A stretch of DNA of 64,000 nt from Diplosphaera chodatii (taxonomy: Eukaryota > Chlorophyta > Trebouxiophyceae > Prasiolales > Stichococcaceae), in NCBI GenBank assembly GCA_032358165.1, contig JAALGY010000062.1:1550001-1614000 (forward strand). The letters run 5' to 3'. The position numbers and the translations under genes were made by a program. The notes beneath the pieces were generated by a model that saw only the letters and a list, made by a program, of their open reading frames with translations, ran no database searches and was not told the origin of the DNA. Positions 34,901 through 48,121 of the stretch are shown one piece after another; position 1 is the stretch's first letter, and each line of letters begins with the position of its first letter.

Positions 34901-36239
34901 CAAACGCATGTGGAAACGTAGCTTCTGATCATCTCACGCAGGTGGATTTCCCAGTCGTCGATGACCCGGCTGGGATGCTGGAAGATAGTGGCGCCGGCAT
35001 CCCTGCAGGCCCACACGCTGCCGCAGGCAAGCGTTTCTGACAGCCAGATTCATGGCCATTGCAGCCATACATTCCAACAGACCATGGCTTTTGTGACGCT
35101 CACTGTGCGCCTGCAACTTTGCATATGAACGATCTAACGATGACATTGGCGGTCTATCCCACTGAGCCCCAAGCTGTTTGCAGGTGACGCAGCTGAGGCA
35201 GCGTATGCCTCCGATGGCCACTACTTATCCAGCGATGGCGGGCCAACAGGCACATTGCGTGCCTCTAACAAGCCACCACTGTCAGGTGCACCGTGCAATC
35301 TTTGCGCTCAAAACCTGCACAACATGCTTGTGCACCACCTTGCATGCAGCGCACCATGCCCGACTGACGATGGCTATCCTGGAGTCAGCATGTTCTCCGT
35401 GGAGTACATGTCAGTCAACTCACCAGCTGAATTGGCTAGTTGTCCTGCCAGCGGCACCACCAGGTGCCTGGAGGTGGGGCTACCGGCTCAAGCGGCTGTC
35501 TGAGACAATTCGCTCTGGCAGCATGGCGCGTCGGCCCTCTGCCCTCGCCAGCCACGGTGCGCAGCTGCCCCTGCCCTTGCCCTTGCCCGTCCTCGCTTGT
35601 GACACTTGTCTTGGCGCTCACATGAGGCTGCCTTGCATGCCGTCGCAAGATGAAACACAACAGCAACGATCTGACATGGCGAACTCATGCTGCCGACCTG
35701 CAGGGCAGCCGCAGGCGCTGCCTCCGGAGATGCATGACATGAACCCGCTGTACGCAGCCACCAAGCGGCACATGAGCCCACAGGTCAGCCTGGGGCCGCG
35801 GCCCCCCTCCAGCGACTGGCAGGTCCGCAGCTCCTCTGCCACACCCTGTACCGATGACCCACCACTGCAGGCAGTGCAGCTGCATCTCGCTACTGCACTT
35901 ACACACTGCGGCCCGGACCAGCTGCATTACGGCTGGCATGGCCAAGCAGGCGGCATAATTGCTCGGCGGGAAGACAACCACCCCTTAGACAACGTCTCTG
36001 CTGTGTAAGGTTTCGCACTATTCGACATGCAGGCGCCTGCTGACGATGACCCAGCGGCAGCCGGCGCGGATGACCCCCGAGCGCAGGCCTTCTCCCCTGC
36101 GGAGCCAGCCTATGGTGGTGAAGCAGCTGCGGCGGGGGCGGCAGGGGCGGCGAGTGCTGAGACAAATGACGATGCAGCACCAGGGGAGATCACGCCAGCG
36201 CCAGGATTCATGCGGCCAACTGGCCACTTCAAACGATAG
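31945..36239 (+). CDS. Proline-rich single-pass cell-surface protein
   Basis: The supported part runs from about 33093 to the stop at 36239. An exon with VGIRVNGELDHFECRDC leads into a (S)P-rich stalk (about 33160-33320; PPPPPSPPPRPPSPPPP-type), typical of algal wall/surface proteins. Then VDFNGTLTTYDISKRSQQ joins EVKAVLGEVKRAVVTFLLNL and VTKTGVVYLSFNVQ, a small alpha/beta extracellular module. Later come ALFVTSPEL, NGGLQLTGVTLDTTPVAGIY, a membrane helix (VWLYAIIGTIVGLFALS / VCFCVAYIVVL) with stop-transfer RKREQEED, and a long acidic cytoplasmic tail ending APGFMRPTGHFKR. Upstream exons near 31945-31987 (VAAFIEQLDRENAQ) and 32130-32223 (GCENCGNVTQILGAIEG) may be its N terminus but are not proven. 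Possible adhesion or wall-sensing role is inference. Confidence 0.5.
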
Positions 36240-36580
36240 CCTCCCCAGGTGCGACAGGTGATGGGTGGTCGATGGATGTGCTTCAAAGTGCAGTGTTGTT
36301 TTGCGCATTCAATCAGCAGTTGCATGGAGCAAGGCTTCACTGCACATGTGGGGATTGTGCACGGTGCAGGACATGTGTTGTGAGTCGGCTGTACGTTGAG
36401 GATCTGATGCGGCCCACGAAAGCGTAGGAGAGCCTGAGGAGAACCAGATGACCGGCAGCAAAGTGAGCATAACAGCCACTTTGCGCTCGCCAGACTGTGC
36501 CAAAATTATCAAATCCACAAAGACGAACACGTGTGGCTGGTTTGTCATTGCCAGCGTTCAAGCACATGGCCCTCTGCCGC

Positions 36581-39500
36581 CTACAAAAATGTCCGTCCAC
36601 CGCCGGCTGCACTGCCGCCACCGCCAAATCGGTTGGCCAGCGAGCCCGCCTTCTTCAGCACCTTGCATTGCGAACAATGAGCAGTTGGCGTCAGGCAGAG
36701 GGTTCCCTGCAGATGCAACACCATTGCCGTAACACCTCGGTATGGAGGGACCGCACGCGGCCTGCTAGCTGGGGTGTACCTCTGCAGGTGTGGCGGCTTT
36801 GGGCGCGTGGCCCAAGTCGCGCTCCCGGTCAAAGGGCCGCCAGGCATTCGACTCCCGGTTCCAGTCGTCTGCAGCCGCCTTCTGGCCGGCCGCCTCCTCC
36901 GCCTTCCGCTTCTTCTTCTGCTTCTTCTCCTGGTGGAAGAATGGCAGGCACACATGAGCCTGAAACCTCCCGCGGGGCACCATAGAATATCTTGATGGCT
37001 GACGTCGGCTGCAGAAAATCCACCTTATGCTTCTGTTGTGCAAGGCTGTACAAGCATAGGTCCAATGAGCAAAGCACACGCCAGCAGCCTGGCACCAGCT
37101 CGTGTGTGCCACTGCGCAGTCCTGGAGCAGGGTGGACCCCGCAAATGCGGGGTGGCGCACCCGCTTCTCGGCGGCCAGCCGGTCCTGGTGCAGCTCCACC
37201 AGCGACTTGTGCCGGTTGCCCGCGTTGAATGTGTCCAGCACCTGCAGGGAGTGTGCCGGCTAGGGCCACCCATGATGGAAGGAACCGCACCGCTGTTGTC
37301 GGCAGGCTCACTGGCGCCGCTTTTAGGGGCAGAGCCTCGCACAACTATCCAGCATGACTGCCGCACACGGCCAAGCGCATGGCGAGGGAGGTCCACCTGC
37401 GCGGTCGCGACGGCCCGCTTCTGCGCGGCGTCCTGCGCCGGCCCCGGGAGCGCGGCCGGGCCCACCTCGGCCGCCGCCGTCAGCCGCGCCAGCTTCTGCA
37501 CCGGCGTCTCGGCCCACTCCCTGGACGCGACCGTCTTCACGCCCGACGCCGAGAACGACGTGACATTCACCTGCGCGCAGCAAGTGACAGTGCTGTGCTG
37601 AAGCCCTAGAAGGCCTGTGTGGCTGTGGCTGCATGTCATGGTGTGCTACTGATTGCCCATGCGCCAGGCAACAGGAAGATGTGTCAAAAGAGGCTGCTGG
37701 CATGCCGGCGGCGCCCACCTGCTGCGGCCCAGTCGGCCGCCGCGCCTCGGGCAGCTCCGTCATCCAGGAGCCCCGGCCCTCCGGCTCGGTCCTGATGGGA
37801 CCCGCCAGGTCCTCCGCCGTGGCTGTGCCCCGTGCGACCCGCCTGGCGGGCAGCCACAGCAAGTGCTCGTTGGCAACTGCACTTTGGCCGCTCCACAACA
37901 GCAGCATGCATGTGCAGGATGATTTGAGCAAGTCATATCTCATGCAGTGCAGCAGCCCACCACTGGCGGGCACGCTCGGCGTCTTCTGCCGCAGCGATCG
38001 CCGCCGCCCGCAGCCCAGCATCTTCGATGGCCGCGTCCAGCTGCTTGCGCCTGTCCGCATCCTACACTCCTAGCAGCAACCTGTCGGAATCAGCACCACA
38101 GCCGCACCACCAGCCAAAGGCCCGCCCGGCTGCCTGACACAGTCGGCATCAGCAGCCAACATAAGTGCTGACTGCGGGATGCTGTGCACTGACTGCGCGC
38201 CTCAGGCGCAGGACACTGGGCGTGCAGCCGCACCTTGATGGCCTTGTAGGCCATGTCAGCGGCGTGGAAGGCGTCCATCGCGCGGGGGTGCGTGTTCTTG
38301 TCGGGGTGCACCCACAGGCTGAGCTTCATGAACTGGCGCCGGGCGGCCGCCGCATCCGCCCGCGCCCCCACCCCCAGCACCTCGTAGGCGTTGGGCGCCG
38401 CCGCAGCATCCTTGCCACCGAAGCTCAGGTACGACCCCTCGTCGGCCAGTAACCTGCTCGCAGTTACAACACCTCGTGTGTTGCAAAAAGAGCAACAACA
38501 TCCCAGATCAAGAGGGCTTGTATATATGGGTCGAGCCAGTCTGCAATACCAGCCTGAAGAACGACGAATGGTGCTGGCAGGACCGAGCAGACTTCAGTGT
38601 GCCGGAAACTGCCATGTATATGCACAGCAGCACCTGCAGATGCGCAGCACTTCTGCGGTGGGCTTGTCTGCGCCCGCTTGCTCAGCTTCCGCGATAACAT
38701 CCGGCGGCATCGGTCCCAGGAACGTCTCCGCCTCCTCCTCCGCCTTTGCTGCTGCTTCCTCCGCTGCCATCTGCATCGTGCAGCTGAGCCGGTGGATGCA
38801 TGGTGCCTAATGGCCTGGCTTGACAACTTCTTAGTGCAACATGCAACACTCGACGCATGCTGCGGGTGCCACTACAACGAGTACCAGGCACCGCAGCCAG
38901 ATGCTGGGGACCGGCATATCACAATTGCAACCCACCGCCTGTGCTGCCTCCTGGGCGGCGGCTAGAAGCTCAGCGGGCGGACGGGCTGGCCCGTGCGCAT
39001 GCGGCGGCACGGCGTGCGTCCCTGCTGCTGCACCCTCCTCCCTGTCGCTGCTATCAGCTGCCGATGGCGCATCGGATGCTGACGGCCCAGCGACCTGCGT
39101 ATAGGTGCATGGCATTCATGGCATCGGCAGGTTGCAAAGACACACTTGTATGGAGCAATGTGCTGCGCACAGATCATGCAGTACAGGAGTTAGCATGTTT
39201 GGATATTGCAAAGTTGAGGGGGAGGACTGCAAGAAAGGGCACCGGGCCGATGGCGGGCTCGAAGTTGGGGCCCACCACACGGCCGCAGTCCGGCCCAATG
39301 TCGGGCCGCACGCTGGCGCCCCCCTGCGGGCTGGGCTCGGGCCCCACCTCAGCCGCGGGCTCTGCAGCATACAGGCAACGACAACACTGTCACTGTCAGT
39401 GCATCCACAATCGGCCATAATGCCATTGTGATGCACATTGGGCAATGCTCGGGACACACTGCTGAATGCTCAAGGTTTCCACTTGTAGACATGCCCACCA

Positions 39501-40868
39501 CACTGTGCCACATGTACAAAAATTGCGCAGGAGATTGGTGAACTACCGTTTTCCAATGTCATGCACATGATGCGTGGCCTGCAAGTTCCTGATGAGCCTC
39601 ACCGTCATCGGAGCCATAGTCCAGTTCCATGCTACCCTCCCGAACCACATTCAGTTCGGACTTCGGCCGCAATTCCACTGCCGCCGGCTGCTCTGTGGCG
39701 GCACCTGCCTGGCCATTGCTGCTGCTGTCTGGCACCATCGCATCTGCCACAGCTGCCGCCTGCTCTGCAGGCAACTCCGCTTTGGCGGAGGTACCGGCAG
39801 CAGCAGGTTCCGCGTCCGCTGCTGGTGCCGAGCCGGGCTGCTCAGGGGCTGCAGCTGCCTCTGCAGCAGCGGCACGCTCGCATGCGCTACGCAGCTGCGC
39901 AGGTGTCTCGTCAAAGAGGTGCCCAAGCTGCGTGAGCACAGACGCACCGCCGGGCTGCCGCAAGAACACACCCTGCAGTGAGCAGGTATGTGCAGGGTCC
40001 ACGTGACGATCAAGGCAACTGGATAGACCCTGATGCCCCTGAGCGCAGGCTGGCATTGCCCCGCATGCAGATCTGTCTACGGCAGGCTGTCATAGTCACT
40101 TGCAGCTGTTGAGTGCAGTGCGAACCTTCTTGGTGCGCTGCAAGGGCAAGTTGCTGAGCAGCTCAATGAGCTGGTCTCGCATCGCAGCGTCTGCCACACC
40201 AGACACATCCAGCGCATTGCCCTGGTCCACTGTCCACAACAGCTGCAGGGCAGGAAACAAATATGGCTACGATAGGATTCCTGGGCTTGTGTACCTTCCT
40301 GCAGTCAACGCGCCAAGACGCCATGCCATCAGGGTGCATGCCATTGAAAGATTGAAACCCCATCGTCAGAAGAATGATCTCGATATGCTGGGGCAACTGA
40401 CACGGAGGCTTATACGATAATGCTGTGCACCTGGCGCAGGTCACGCCGCTGCTCGGGGTACTGCAGCAGCAGCTCCCGCGTACAGCGTGCCGCATGGCGG
40501 GCGCGGGCCAGCTCTGCTTGCAGCCCGCCCTGTGGCGCCTTCCCTGCCGGCCTGCCGCCATCCGAATCGCCATCGCTGCCGCTGCCGCTGCCTGACTCCG
40601 GCGAGCTCTCCCGTTGCGACTTGGACCGCTTGCTGGACTTCGACCGTTTGCCGTGCTTGCCTTTCTTGCTGTCCTTCTCCTTCTTCTTGTCGCCCTGGTC
40701 ATGCTTGCGGTCTGCCTTGTGCCCCTTCTTCGACGACTTTTTGGCGTCGGCCTTCTTGCTCCCTTTGCCGTCTTTTGCCTTCAGCACCCGCCGCTCGTTC
40801 TGTGCGTCCGCCTCTGCGAAGGAGTTGACGTTGGCCAGCGCCTCCTCAAGGGTGCCATGCGCGCCCAT
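36581..40868 (-). CDS. DnaJ-domain protein with GPALPP/DUF3752 C terminus
   Basis: Start ATG at 40868 (MGAHGTLEEALANVNSFAEA), then a Lys/Ser-rich basic segment (about 40625-40780), acidic segments, and repeated GP-type motifs (VGPEPSPQGG, IGPDCGR, VGPNFEPAIGP, LGPMPPDV). The J domain is NAYEVLGVGARADAAAARRQ followed by FMKLSLWVHPDKN, with an intact HPD for Hsp70 stimulation. The C-terminal DUF3752 part has RTEPEGRGSWMTELPEARR, SREWAETPVQKLARLT, LVELHQDRLAAEKR and NAWRPFDRERDLG, and ends with the conserved tail GSLANRFGGGGS...GRTFL before the stop at 36581. J plus DUF3752 proteins occur in plants and are thought to act in the nucleus, perhaps with the spliceosome; the role is inferred. Exon borders were not all fixed. 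Confidence 0.82.
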
Positions 40869-41329
40869 CGCATGCGCTCCAAGCACTCGTCCGTGTGACA
40901 GCAGGTGCTGAGGACCACTCGACTATGAGTGACGTCACCCTGCGGTAGTACCAGCGTTCATACTATACTCTGAAGTGTTGCGCATACCAGAGTCCAAACA
41001 GCAAGGTGGGCACCCTGCCCAGCAAGCGATATAGGTGTGGGCAACAGATCCGGTACCGCGAGTATTCTGCTCCACGTCAACACACGCTGTGCTCAAGACT
41101 CTGTCGTTGCGTGAAAATGCTTCAGCAGGTTGAGCGCTGCTCCACCCAATGCTGTGGAGGGTAGTCTGTCCGGGCAGTTTGTCCGGGTGAGCACACCCTG
41201 CAGCAGTCCGACCAATGTTGGTCTGCGTCGCCGGCCGGGTGGCAGCTCAGTGATTGCAGGTGACGCTGTTGTGGCCCTTTGACGGATATCTGACAACACA
41301 AGGCGCCGCGTGTACAGCTGTGTGCGCCT
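40869..41329. other. Divergent promoter region, DnaJ protein / Nopp140
   Basis: 461 bp between divergent ATGs; nothing else recognised. Confidence 0.4.
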
Positions 41330-43259
41330 ATGGGTAAGAAGTCGAAAGACCTCGCAGGTGCCGAGCCAGCCGCCAAAGGGCTGGCCGAGGTGAGCTCCCT
41401 GTGCACTCTGACAGGGGCATCATGGCATCTTTGTTAAGCTCACGATGCATCACGTTGCCACAGTGTCAAATACATGCTGCGTTGTGAGTTTGCTGGTGGG
41501 GCGGCGACGGCTTGCATGCAGTTGCTGGCAGTGGCACCACAACGTCGGCGCTGCACTGTGCAAGTGAAGCAGAAGAAGCAGAAGAAGCGGAAGGCTGATG
41601 AGCTCGGCACAGCGCAGGCACCTGAGGAGGTGTGCAGCAGCTTTTTCTCGCGCAGTTGGCGAGTGCATGGCACTCCTGTCAGCATTGCCTGCTGCAAACA
41701 GAGGCTCTGGAATGCCAGTGGGGCTGTCCTGATGTTGTTGGCGTTGATCTGACAGGAGGCAGCTGCCACCAATGGCATACAGCACGGGAGTAAGAAGCAG
41801 AAGCAGAAGCAGCAGCACCAGGCGGCCAGTGAACCAGCCGTACAGACAGCAGCGGCAGCGCCGGCATTGACTCCCCCAGACAGCGTTGCGACAGAGGTGG
41901 CAAAGCCCAAAAAGGTCAAGAAGGCCAAAGGCAGCACACCTCAGGCAGCAGCCGCAGCTGCAGAGCCAGCAGCGGCGCCAGAGGCAGCACTCAGCCCAGT
42001 GGCAGCTGGCGGGTTGTTAGGCAAAAAGAAGAGGAAGAAGGAGCTGAAGGCTGCTGCAGAGGCTGCAGCGACCGAGCAGGCAGCAGGTGCAGCTGCAATG
42101 CACAGCCCCACAGCTGACAGCGGGCCCGCTAAGACAGAAAAGAAGAAGAAAAAGAGGAAAGGCAAGGCGGCAGCTGGCGTCGCTGCTGAGGGGACCACTG
42201 CAGCAGACGAGGCAGCAGCCACATCAGCAGCAGCACCAGCAGAAGCAGCTTCAGCAGGGGCAGTGCTCAGCCCAGCGGTCAACGGGTTAGCGGGTGACGG
42301 CAAGGTCAAGAAGAGCAAGAAGAAAGCCAAGGGCGCTGCAGCCAGTGCAGCAGACCTGGCTTTGACCAGCCCCGCCGCGGCCGAGCTTGCAGATGCTGCG
42401 GCGCTTGCCACACCAGGTGCAGCAGTGACGACTGTCGTGACGACTACCACGACGACGACGGTGGTGGAGCCTGTGGCGGACGGGGATGCGGCGGCAGAGG
42501 ATGGGGCGGCGGAAATTGCAGAACAGGGTGGGCGCACACCGGGCAGCGGCCGCGCCTTCCAGCGCGTGAAGTCCGAGGAGTGGATCAGCCACAAGGTGTG
42601 CTGGCCTGCGTGGGCACTCTGACGTCAACATCACACTCCTTGCCAGCACCATACTGGCAATGCTCATGCGTGCACGGCCTGCCGTACCTCGTTGTAGCAT
42701 GCTGCGGGTGATGACAAACAACACTATCAGTTATCCCTATCCGAGACGTGCCAAAGAGCACATGTGCGGATAAATATCGAGCTCCAACTGACGCAGCACT
42801 AACTGTCTGCTTCACGGGTTGATGTATATCAGACGCTCACCAAATCTGAGACAATGCACATGTGTGCTCCCTCAGGCGGCGCGCGACAATTCATATGCTG
42901 GGACGTTTGGCGCCGCCGGCTGGGGCCACAAGGCGCAGGAGATTCTGGGCCAGGTGAACAGGCTTTCTGTTCGTTGATGCTCGTGCACGTTGCATGGTGT
43001 GTGCGGCAGATTATGCAGCACCTGATAGAGGTCACCAAAGGCACAACATGCTGGCTGCTCAGCACATACCAAACAGCATAGTCAATCCTTCTAGCAGCTT
43101 GCTGAAATGCTGGCCTGATATTGCTTACTCACTTGTTTTTAGGTGCGGGGGAAGGACTTTCGGCACGAGAAAACAAAGAAGAAGCGGGGTACCTACAAGG
43201 GCGGGGCCATTGAGACGGGCGCTGTCAATTCTTTCAAGTTTGAGAGTGACGAGGAGTGA
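41330..43259 (+). CDS. Nopp140/SRP40-like nucleolar protein
   Basis: Start MGKKSKDLAGAEPAAKGLAE (exon 41330-41389). The middle is a low-complexity alternation of Lys-rich blocks (KKKRKAD, KKRKKELK, KKKKKRKGK, KKSKKKAKG) and Ala/Ser/Pro/acidic stretches, as in Nopp140. A Val/Thr run lies near 42425-42470. The diagnostic C-terminal SRP40 domain is split over three exons: FQRVKSEEWISHK, then AARDNSYAGTFGAAGWGHKA (42876-42953), then VRGKDFRHEKTKKKRGTYKG (43143-43259) ending FKFESDEE. Nopp140 chaperones box C/D and H/ACA snoRNPs and links nucleolus and Cajal bodies. The N-terminal LisH domain of animal Nopp140 is not visible, so this may be a short form or have an unplaced first exon. Confidence 0.87.
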
Positions 43260-43497
43260 CAGCAGTATGTCCTTTGTTCTGGCTCTTCGCACACTGTACA
43301 GTCGCGGGCCTACAGCATTGTTTTGGAACCCTGACATCGAAAACAGCACTGCCCGATGCTGTCTAAGCAGCAGGCAGTCAGATGAGTGCAGCCTGGCAAC
43401 AGTTCAACCGATGGCAACGCTGACAACAGAGATTCAACCCAGGCTGCACTGCACAAACTGGCAAGACACTTTCTATTGTTCAGCACCCAGCGAGCCG

Positions 43498-46400
43498 TCA
43501 GGCCCAGCCAAGCCACCGCAACAACAGCGACAGGAACAGCACATCGATTGCTGCCATGACAAGCGGGCGCGCGAGCAGCCAGTTGCGGGCCTGCTGCGCG
43601 GCCCGCACCGCGCGCTGCGTGTAGGTCGCAGCCGCCATCAGCCACTGCATCTGCGTGGGGCTGAGCTTGTCCAGCTGCAGAGCAGAGGAACACCGCATGA
43701 GACCATCGACATCCAGTCTGCACCCGTCAGCACCATGCGCAACACAGGCAACAGGCTTGTGCAGACTGCCTGCCTGTTGCTGCATGGAGGCCGCCTGGTC
43801 GGGGGTGACGTCCATGCCGGACTGCTTCATCATGCTGGCCAGCGCCTCGGGGTCCATGCCCTTCATCATGCGCTGCATCGTGTCCATCATCTCGGGCGTC
43901 GCCAGCTTGGACATCATGTCCGGCGACATCTCCGGCATGCCGCCCGCACCTGGGCGTGCAGTCGCACAGTGTGACCCCAAGTCGAGTGTTTGCCTGCGCC
44001 AGTGAGCGTGCATGGCCATACCGAACACATGCAACGGTGTGCCTGCCTCTGGGTTAGGGTTTTGTGGGTGTTGCAGCTGCTGGCCGCTGCTCACCTGGGG
44101 CGTCGCCGCCGCCGCCGCCGCCAAAGGCGCCCGCCATGGAGCTCATGCGCTGTATGTCCTCGGGCGTGAGGTTCGCCATCATGCTGCTCATGTTCTGCAT
44201 CATCTCCGGGTTCTGGAACATGGCTTCCATGCCCGGCGGCGCGCCCTGCATCCAAAGTGGCTTGTTGAGGTGTGTAGACCGCTGCGTCACACAGGAAGCA
44301 TAGCATCCTGCGCTCTCTTGGTAGCTTCCAGCTGCTGTGAGCAAGGCTGCCAGTGGGTCTCACCGGCGGCATGGCACTGACAGCGGCGTTTGCAGTAGCT
44401 GGGGCGGCCGCAGCGGCTGGAGCAGGTGCCTCAGCCGTGGTGCTGGGTGCAGCATGCGCCCGAGGCAGCGGTGCACTGTATAAGGTTGCAACACAAGCGT
44501 GAGCATCTGAGCAGAATGGTGCAGGCATAGAGCAGCCGAGCACATTGCAACTTGATTGGCATTCTCATGCGGCTGCGGCCATGCAGACGAGACAGGGAAT
44601 GGGGACATGCCTGCCAGCCTGTGAGGCATGCGCTGCAGCTGCCACCCGTGCAGCCTCCTGTATCTGCTCTGGCGTCATGCTTGCTGCCTGCAGACGGGAG
44701 GCTGACTGCTTTCTGATCATCACAAAGCCACAGTGTGGTCAGATGTGAGTAGTTTCCGATGACTGTGTAGCGTGCAAACAGTGTCAGCTGTGTTGCACAG
44801 CCGCCAGACAGGCTTGTATGTGTGTCGTGTAGAGCAGGTGTGACGGCTGTGTTAACACCAATGTCCGCTGTGGCAGGGAACATGACTCAGGCTGGTGCAC
44901 CTGTGCAGCCAGCTCCTCCACACGGTCAGCGGAGAAGAAGCCCGGCGGGGCGCCGGCGGCCTGCGCTGCCGCCTGCAGCTGCTCCGCCGGCATCGTCCGC
45001 ATCATGTCCAGCGACTGCTTCATCAGCTCTGGGTTTGCCTGCGGACACCAGCCAACGCTGCGCTGTGCAACCTCAGCGGTTCACAGCAGTCTTCGTGTGT
45101 GCAGCCTGAACGCGGGCTCGTACATGCGGGTGTGGGTTGCGAACGGTTTGCCACCCTGCGGCGTCATGACAGGCAAGAGCGAGCACCTGCAGCATCTCAG
45201 CGGTCCTTGCAAGGTCCGCTGACGAGGCTGCCTGCCCTGGGGTGAACTGCTGCCGTGACACCGCTGCGAGCTGCTCCGGGCTCATGCCCTGCACCAACAG
45301 ATGCAAAAGGGTCGAAGTGATGGCTGAGGTCGAACCCATGCTCTCAGTAGCTGCATGCCATATCCAGATGGACTACGTTCTGCTGCACACCTTGAGCGCT
45401 GCGACCTGCGCCTTGGCCTGCTCTGTGGTGATACGGGGCTGCCCTGTCGCTGCTGCCTGTATGCAGGCACACACTGCCATGCTTGAGGCCAGCCCAACAA
45501 CACAAACAGGTTTCTTGGGAATGCACCAATAAGGTGCCGTCGAGCAGGAGGCAATCTCCCGGCAGCACTTCTGGCACAGGTTTATCTTTAGCCCACTTTA
45601 GAGAATGCTCACCATGGCGTTCAGCTGCTCCTGCGACATGCCGCCAATCATGTTCTCCATCATGGACATCATGCCCGGGTTGTTGCGCATCATCTCCGTC
45701 GCCGCGGTGATCTGCGCGGGCAAGGGACAAGAGCTTCGGCTGGCAGTCATGCTAGAGCCATCACATTGCATGGCTACCTGACTTGTCTGACAGGCGGAAG
45801 CCTCCCACGGTTGCACAACGGCACACTGAAGTGCCTGGAGTGCAGCCAACCTGCGAGGGGTCGAACCCAGGCGGCATGCCAGGCTGTCGCGGCGCTGTGC
45901 GTGGCGGCGGGGCCTCGGGCGCTGCAGCAGGCGGCGGTGCTGCTGCGCTTTCTGTGATGTCTTCGATGGTGACTGAGCCGTCGCCGTCTGCTGTGCTGAC
46001 CTACACACAGTGCCCGGTTGCCCTTCACTCTGATGAACGATGGCACCATCTAATGATCACTCAATCAGGTACTCGCTGCAGTCATGCACAGCACCCAGTA
46101 GGGCAAGGCCACCAGCAGACATGGCTGCAGCACCCTAGACTCTCTCGAGCACTGTGCTGACAAGTCTGTGCTGGCTGGCACCTGGGCCCGCGCCTTGTCC
46201 AGCACCTCCTGCATGACTGCTGCGTCATCGCCGCTCGACAGCTGTATCGCCTTCTGTATGTCAGGCACCGCCTTGCTGGCATCGCCTTGCACCAGCAGTG
46301 CCTACATACGTCCAGACTTGCTAATCACACACCGGAAAGTTGCTGAACCAAGTGTGCACGACAACTCAACAAAGCTGCCACTGCAGGCGGCTCATGGCAT

Positions 46401-47406
46401 TCAACACACTGTCAGCCCTGCGTGTCAGGTCTATGCTGTTGCAAGTCTACAGCACGGTGCAGTCTCATCTGCACGCATCACCTGGCCGCGGCGATACAGT
46501 GCCTTGACATTGTTGGGTTCGCTTGCGAGCACGTCGCTTGTGTACTGCACCACGTCTGCATGCCGCTGCAGCTTCAGCCCGCAGCTGGCCAGGTTCAGCA
46601 GGCACGCCTTCACTAGTGCCTTGCCCTCTGCCGAGGTGTCATCTGCAGACTCAAACAGCTGGAGTCGTTGGGGCGTGCAGGTCCCAGCCAAATGCGAGAC
46701 CGATCACTTGAAGTGCATGCAAGAACACGGAGGCCGGAGTGGGCTGTCAGCACTCACCACCGAGAGCACGCCGGGCCTGGTTGTACTTCCCGGAGGCCGC
46801 CTCGTAGCTGCCATCCGAGTGCAGCCTGTTGCCGGCCTCCTTGAGCGCCTGCGCCTTTGCCAGGCGTCCGTCAGGCGGCGGCTGCGCCTGCTGCTGCACA
46901 GCCGGTGGCCGCGGCATCGGTGCTCCACCCATGCCACCCATCCCCCCCATGGCCCCCGCCTGCATTGGCATGTGTCTTCGTGTAGAGGCTTGCAATGGCG
47001 GAGCATAGTTTGTACAAGCGTGCCGCCATGCGAGCATGGCCATTTGACCCTCTGTTGCCGCTCGTGGGCCTTCCTGCAGCCCACCGCACACCTGCTGCTG
47101 CATCTGACGCATCTGCTCTGGTGACATGTTGTTGGCCATCTGCTGCATTTGTGCCATCTGCGCAGGGTCCATGTTGGCCGCCATCTGCTGCATCTGCCGC
47201 ATCTGCAGACCGCACGGTGGCTCAGAGTAAGAAGACTGGCTATTGGACGCACGCAGATGGAAAAGATGCTGCCCGCTGTTGCCGGCACATCACGTGCCAG
47301 TAGATGCAACTCATGGACATTCACAGGTGCTCGAGAGCCACACCTGCTCTGGCGTCATACGGTTCATCTGCTCCATCGCCATCTTCATCATGTCTGGGCT
47401 GAACAT
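43498..47406 (-). CDS. OEP61/TPR7-like outer envelope TPR receptor
   Basis: Start MFSPDMMKMAMEQMNRMTPE (ATG at 47406). The order of parts matches plant OEP61: N-terminal MSPEQMRQMQQ-type repeats (about 47100-47210); three TPR units (ALKEAGNRLHSDGSYEAASG; ACLLNLASCGLKLQRHAD; NNVKALYRRGQ); an acidic ITIEDITE-like linker; then a series of STI1-like methionine-rich modules (MMRNNPGMMSMMENM; NPEMMQNMSSMMANLTPED; MDTMQRMMKGMDPEALASM). The tail anchor is LVMAAIDVLFLSLLLRWLGW before the stop at 43498. OEP61 uses a clamp TPR to bind cytosolic Hsp70 carrying preproteins at the chloroplast outer envelope or ER. The tail anchor and TPR clamp are both present. About a dozen exons. Confidence 0.9.
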
Positions 47407-48121
47407 GGTGGCGAGCGCAGTAGGACTGCACGGACGCCCGACCCTATAAGGAGGTGGAGCTTATAAGCTGTGACTACGCGCACGCAAGTGAGCTTAGAGT
47501 ACAGCTGGCTGACTCTTCTCGAAGGCTTTTGTATACGCCAGCGTCAGGATTCAAAACTTGAATTGTCGGGGTGCATGTGGGCTGATCAAACAATATGCAA
47601 GCTGCCCAAAACGCTTCGCGGCGACGAAATGTGATCTCCACTCCACCAATAAGAGCGAAGTCGTTATGGATGCATGTGCAAGTATGATGTGAGAGGAGAC
47701 AATGCCTGTGTGCGGATGGACGAGAAGGGCTCGGTGAGTCATCGTGCCAACTCAGGTGCCAAGGGGTGATAATCTTTTGGGGCCTGACGTGCGCAGTCCA
47801 ATTCGCAGGGCCCGCCAGGCAGCATCGCGTGTAAAGCGCTCCTCCGCGCTCTGCTCATGCTTCGTTATATGTTGAAAGGTATATCGAGGGTCCCTGGACA
47901 ACATAGCATTGGCACTTTGCGATCGAACGGGAGCTGCTTGGCTTTGATGACCAGGCACCGAAGCAAGGCCTAGCCAAGCCGACGTCTTCCCCTTAACCTC
48001 GTCACTCAAGAATTTGCCTCTTTAGCATGAGTTGAACTAGTATTTGCGGAAGCATTCGGAAGTTGTCGGTAAATTCGGTGCCATTGCTGCTGACCTCTGC
48101 GCTCGAGGCTCGTGCGCAGCA
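47407..48121. other. Divergent promoter region, OEP61 / CFAP45
   Basis: 715 bp between divergent starts. An 85-codon minus frame (47752-48009) lacks an ATG and resembles nothing known. No RNA gene or repeat was seen. Confidence 0.4.

Noticed and set aside
47752..48009. 85-codon frame on the minus strand upstream of CFAP45
   Set aside because: It begins with TTG, not ATG, has no splice support and resembles no family.
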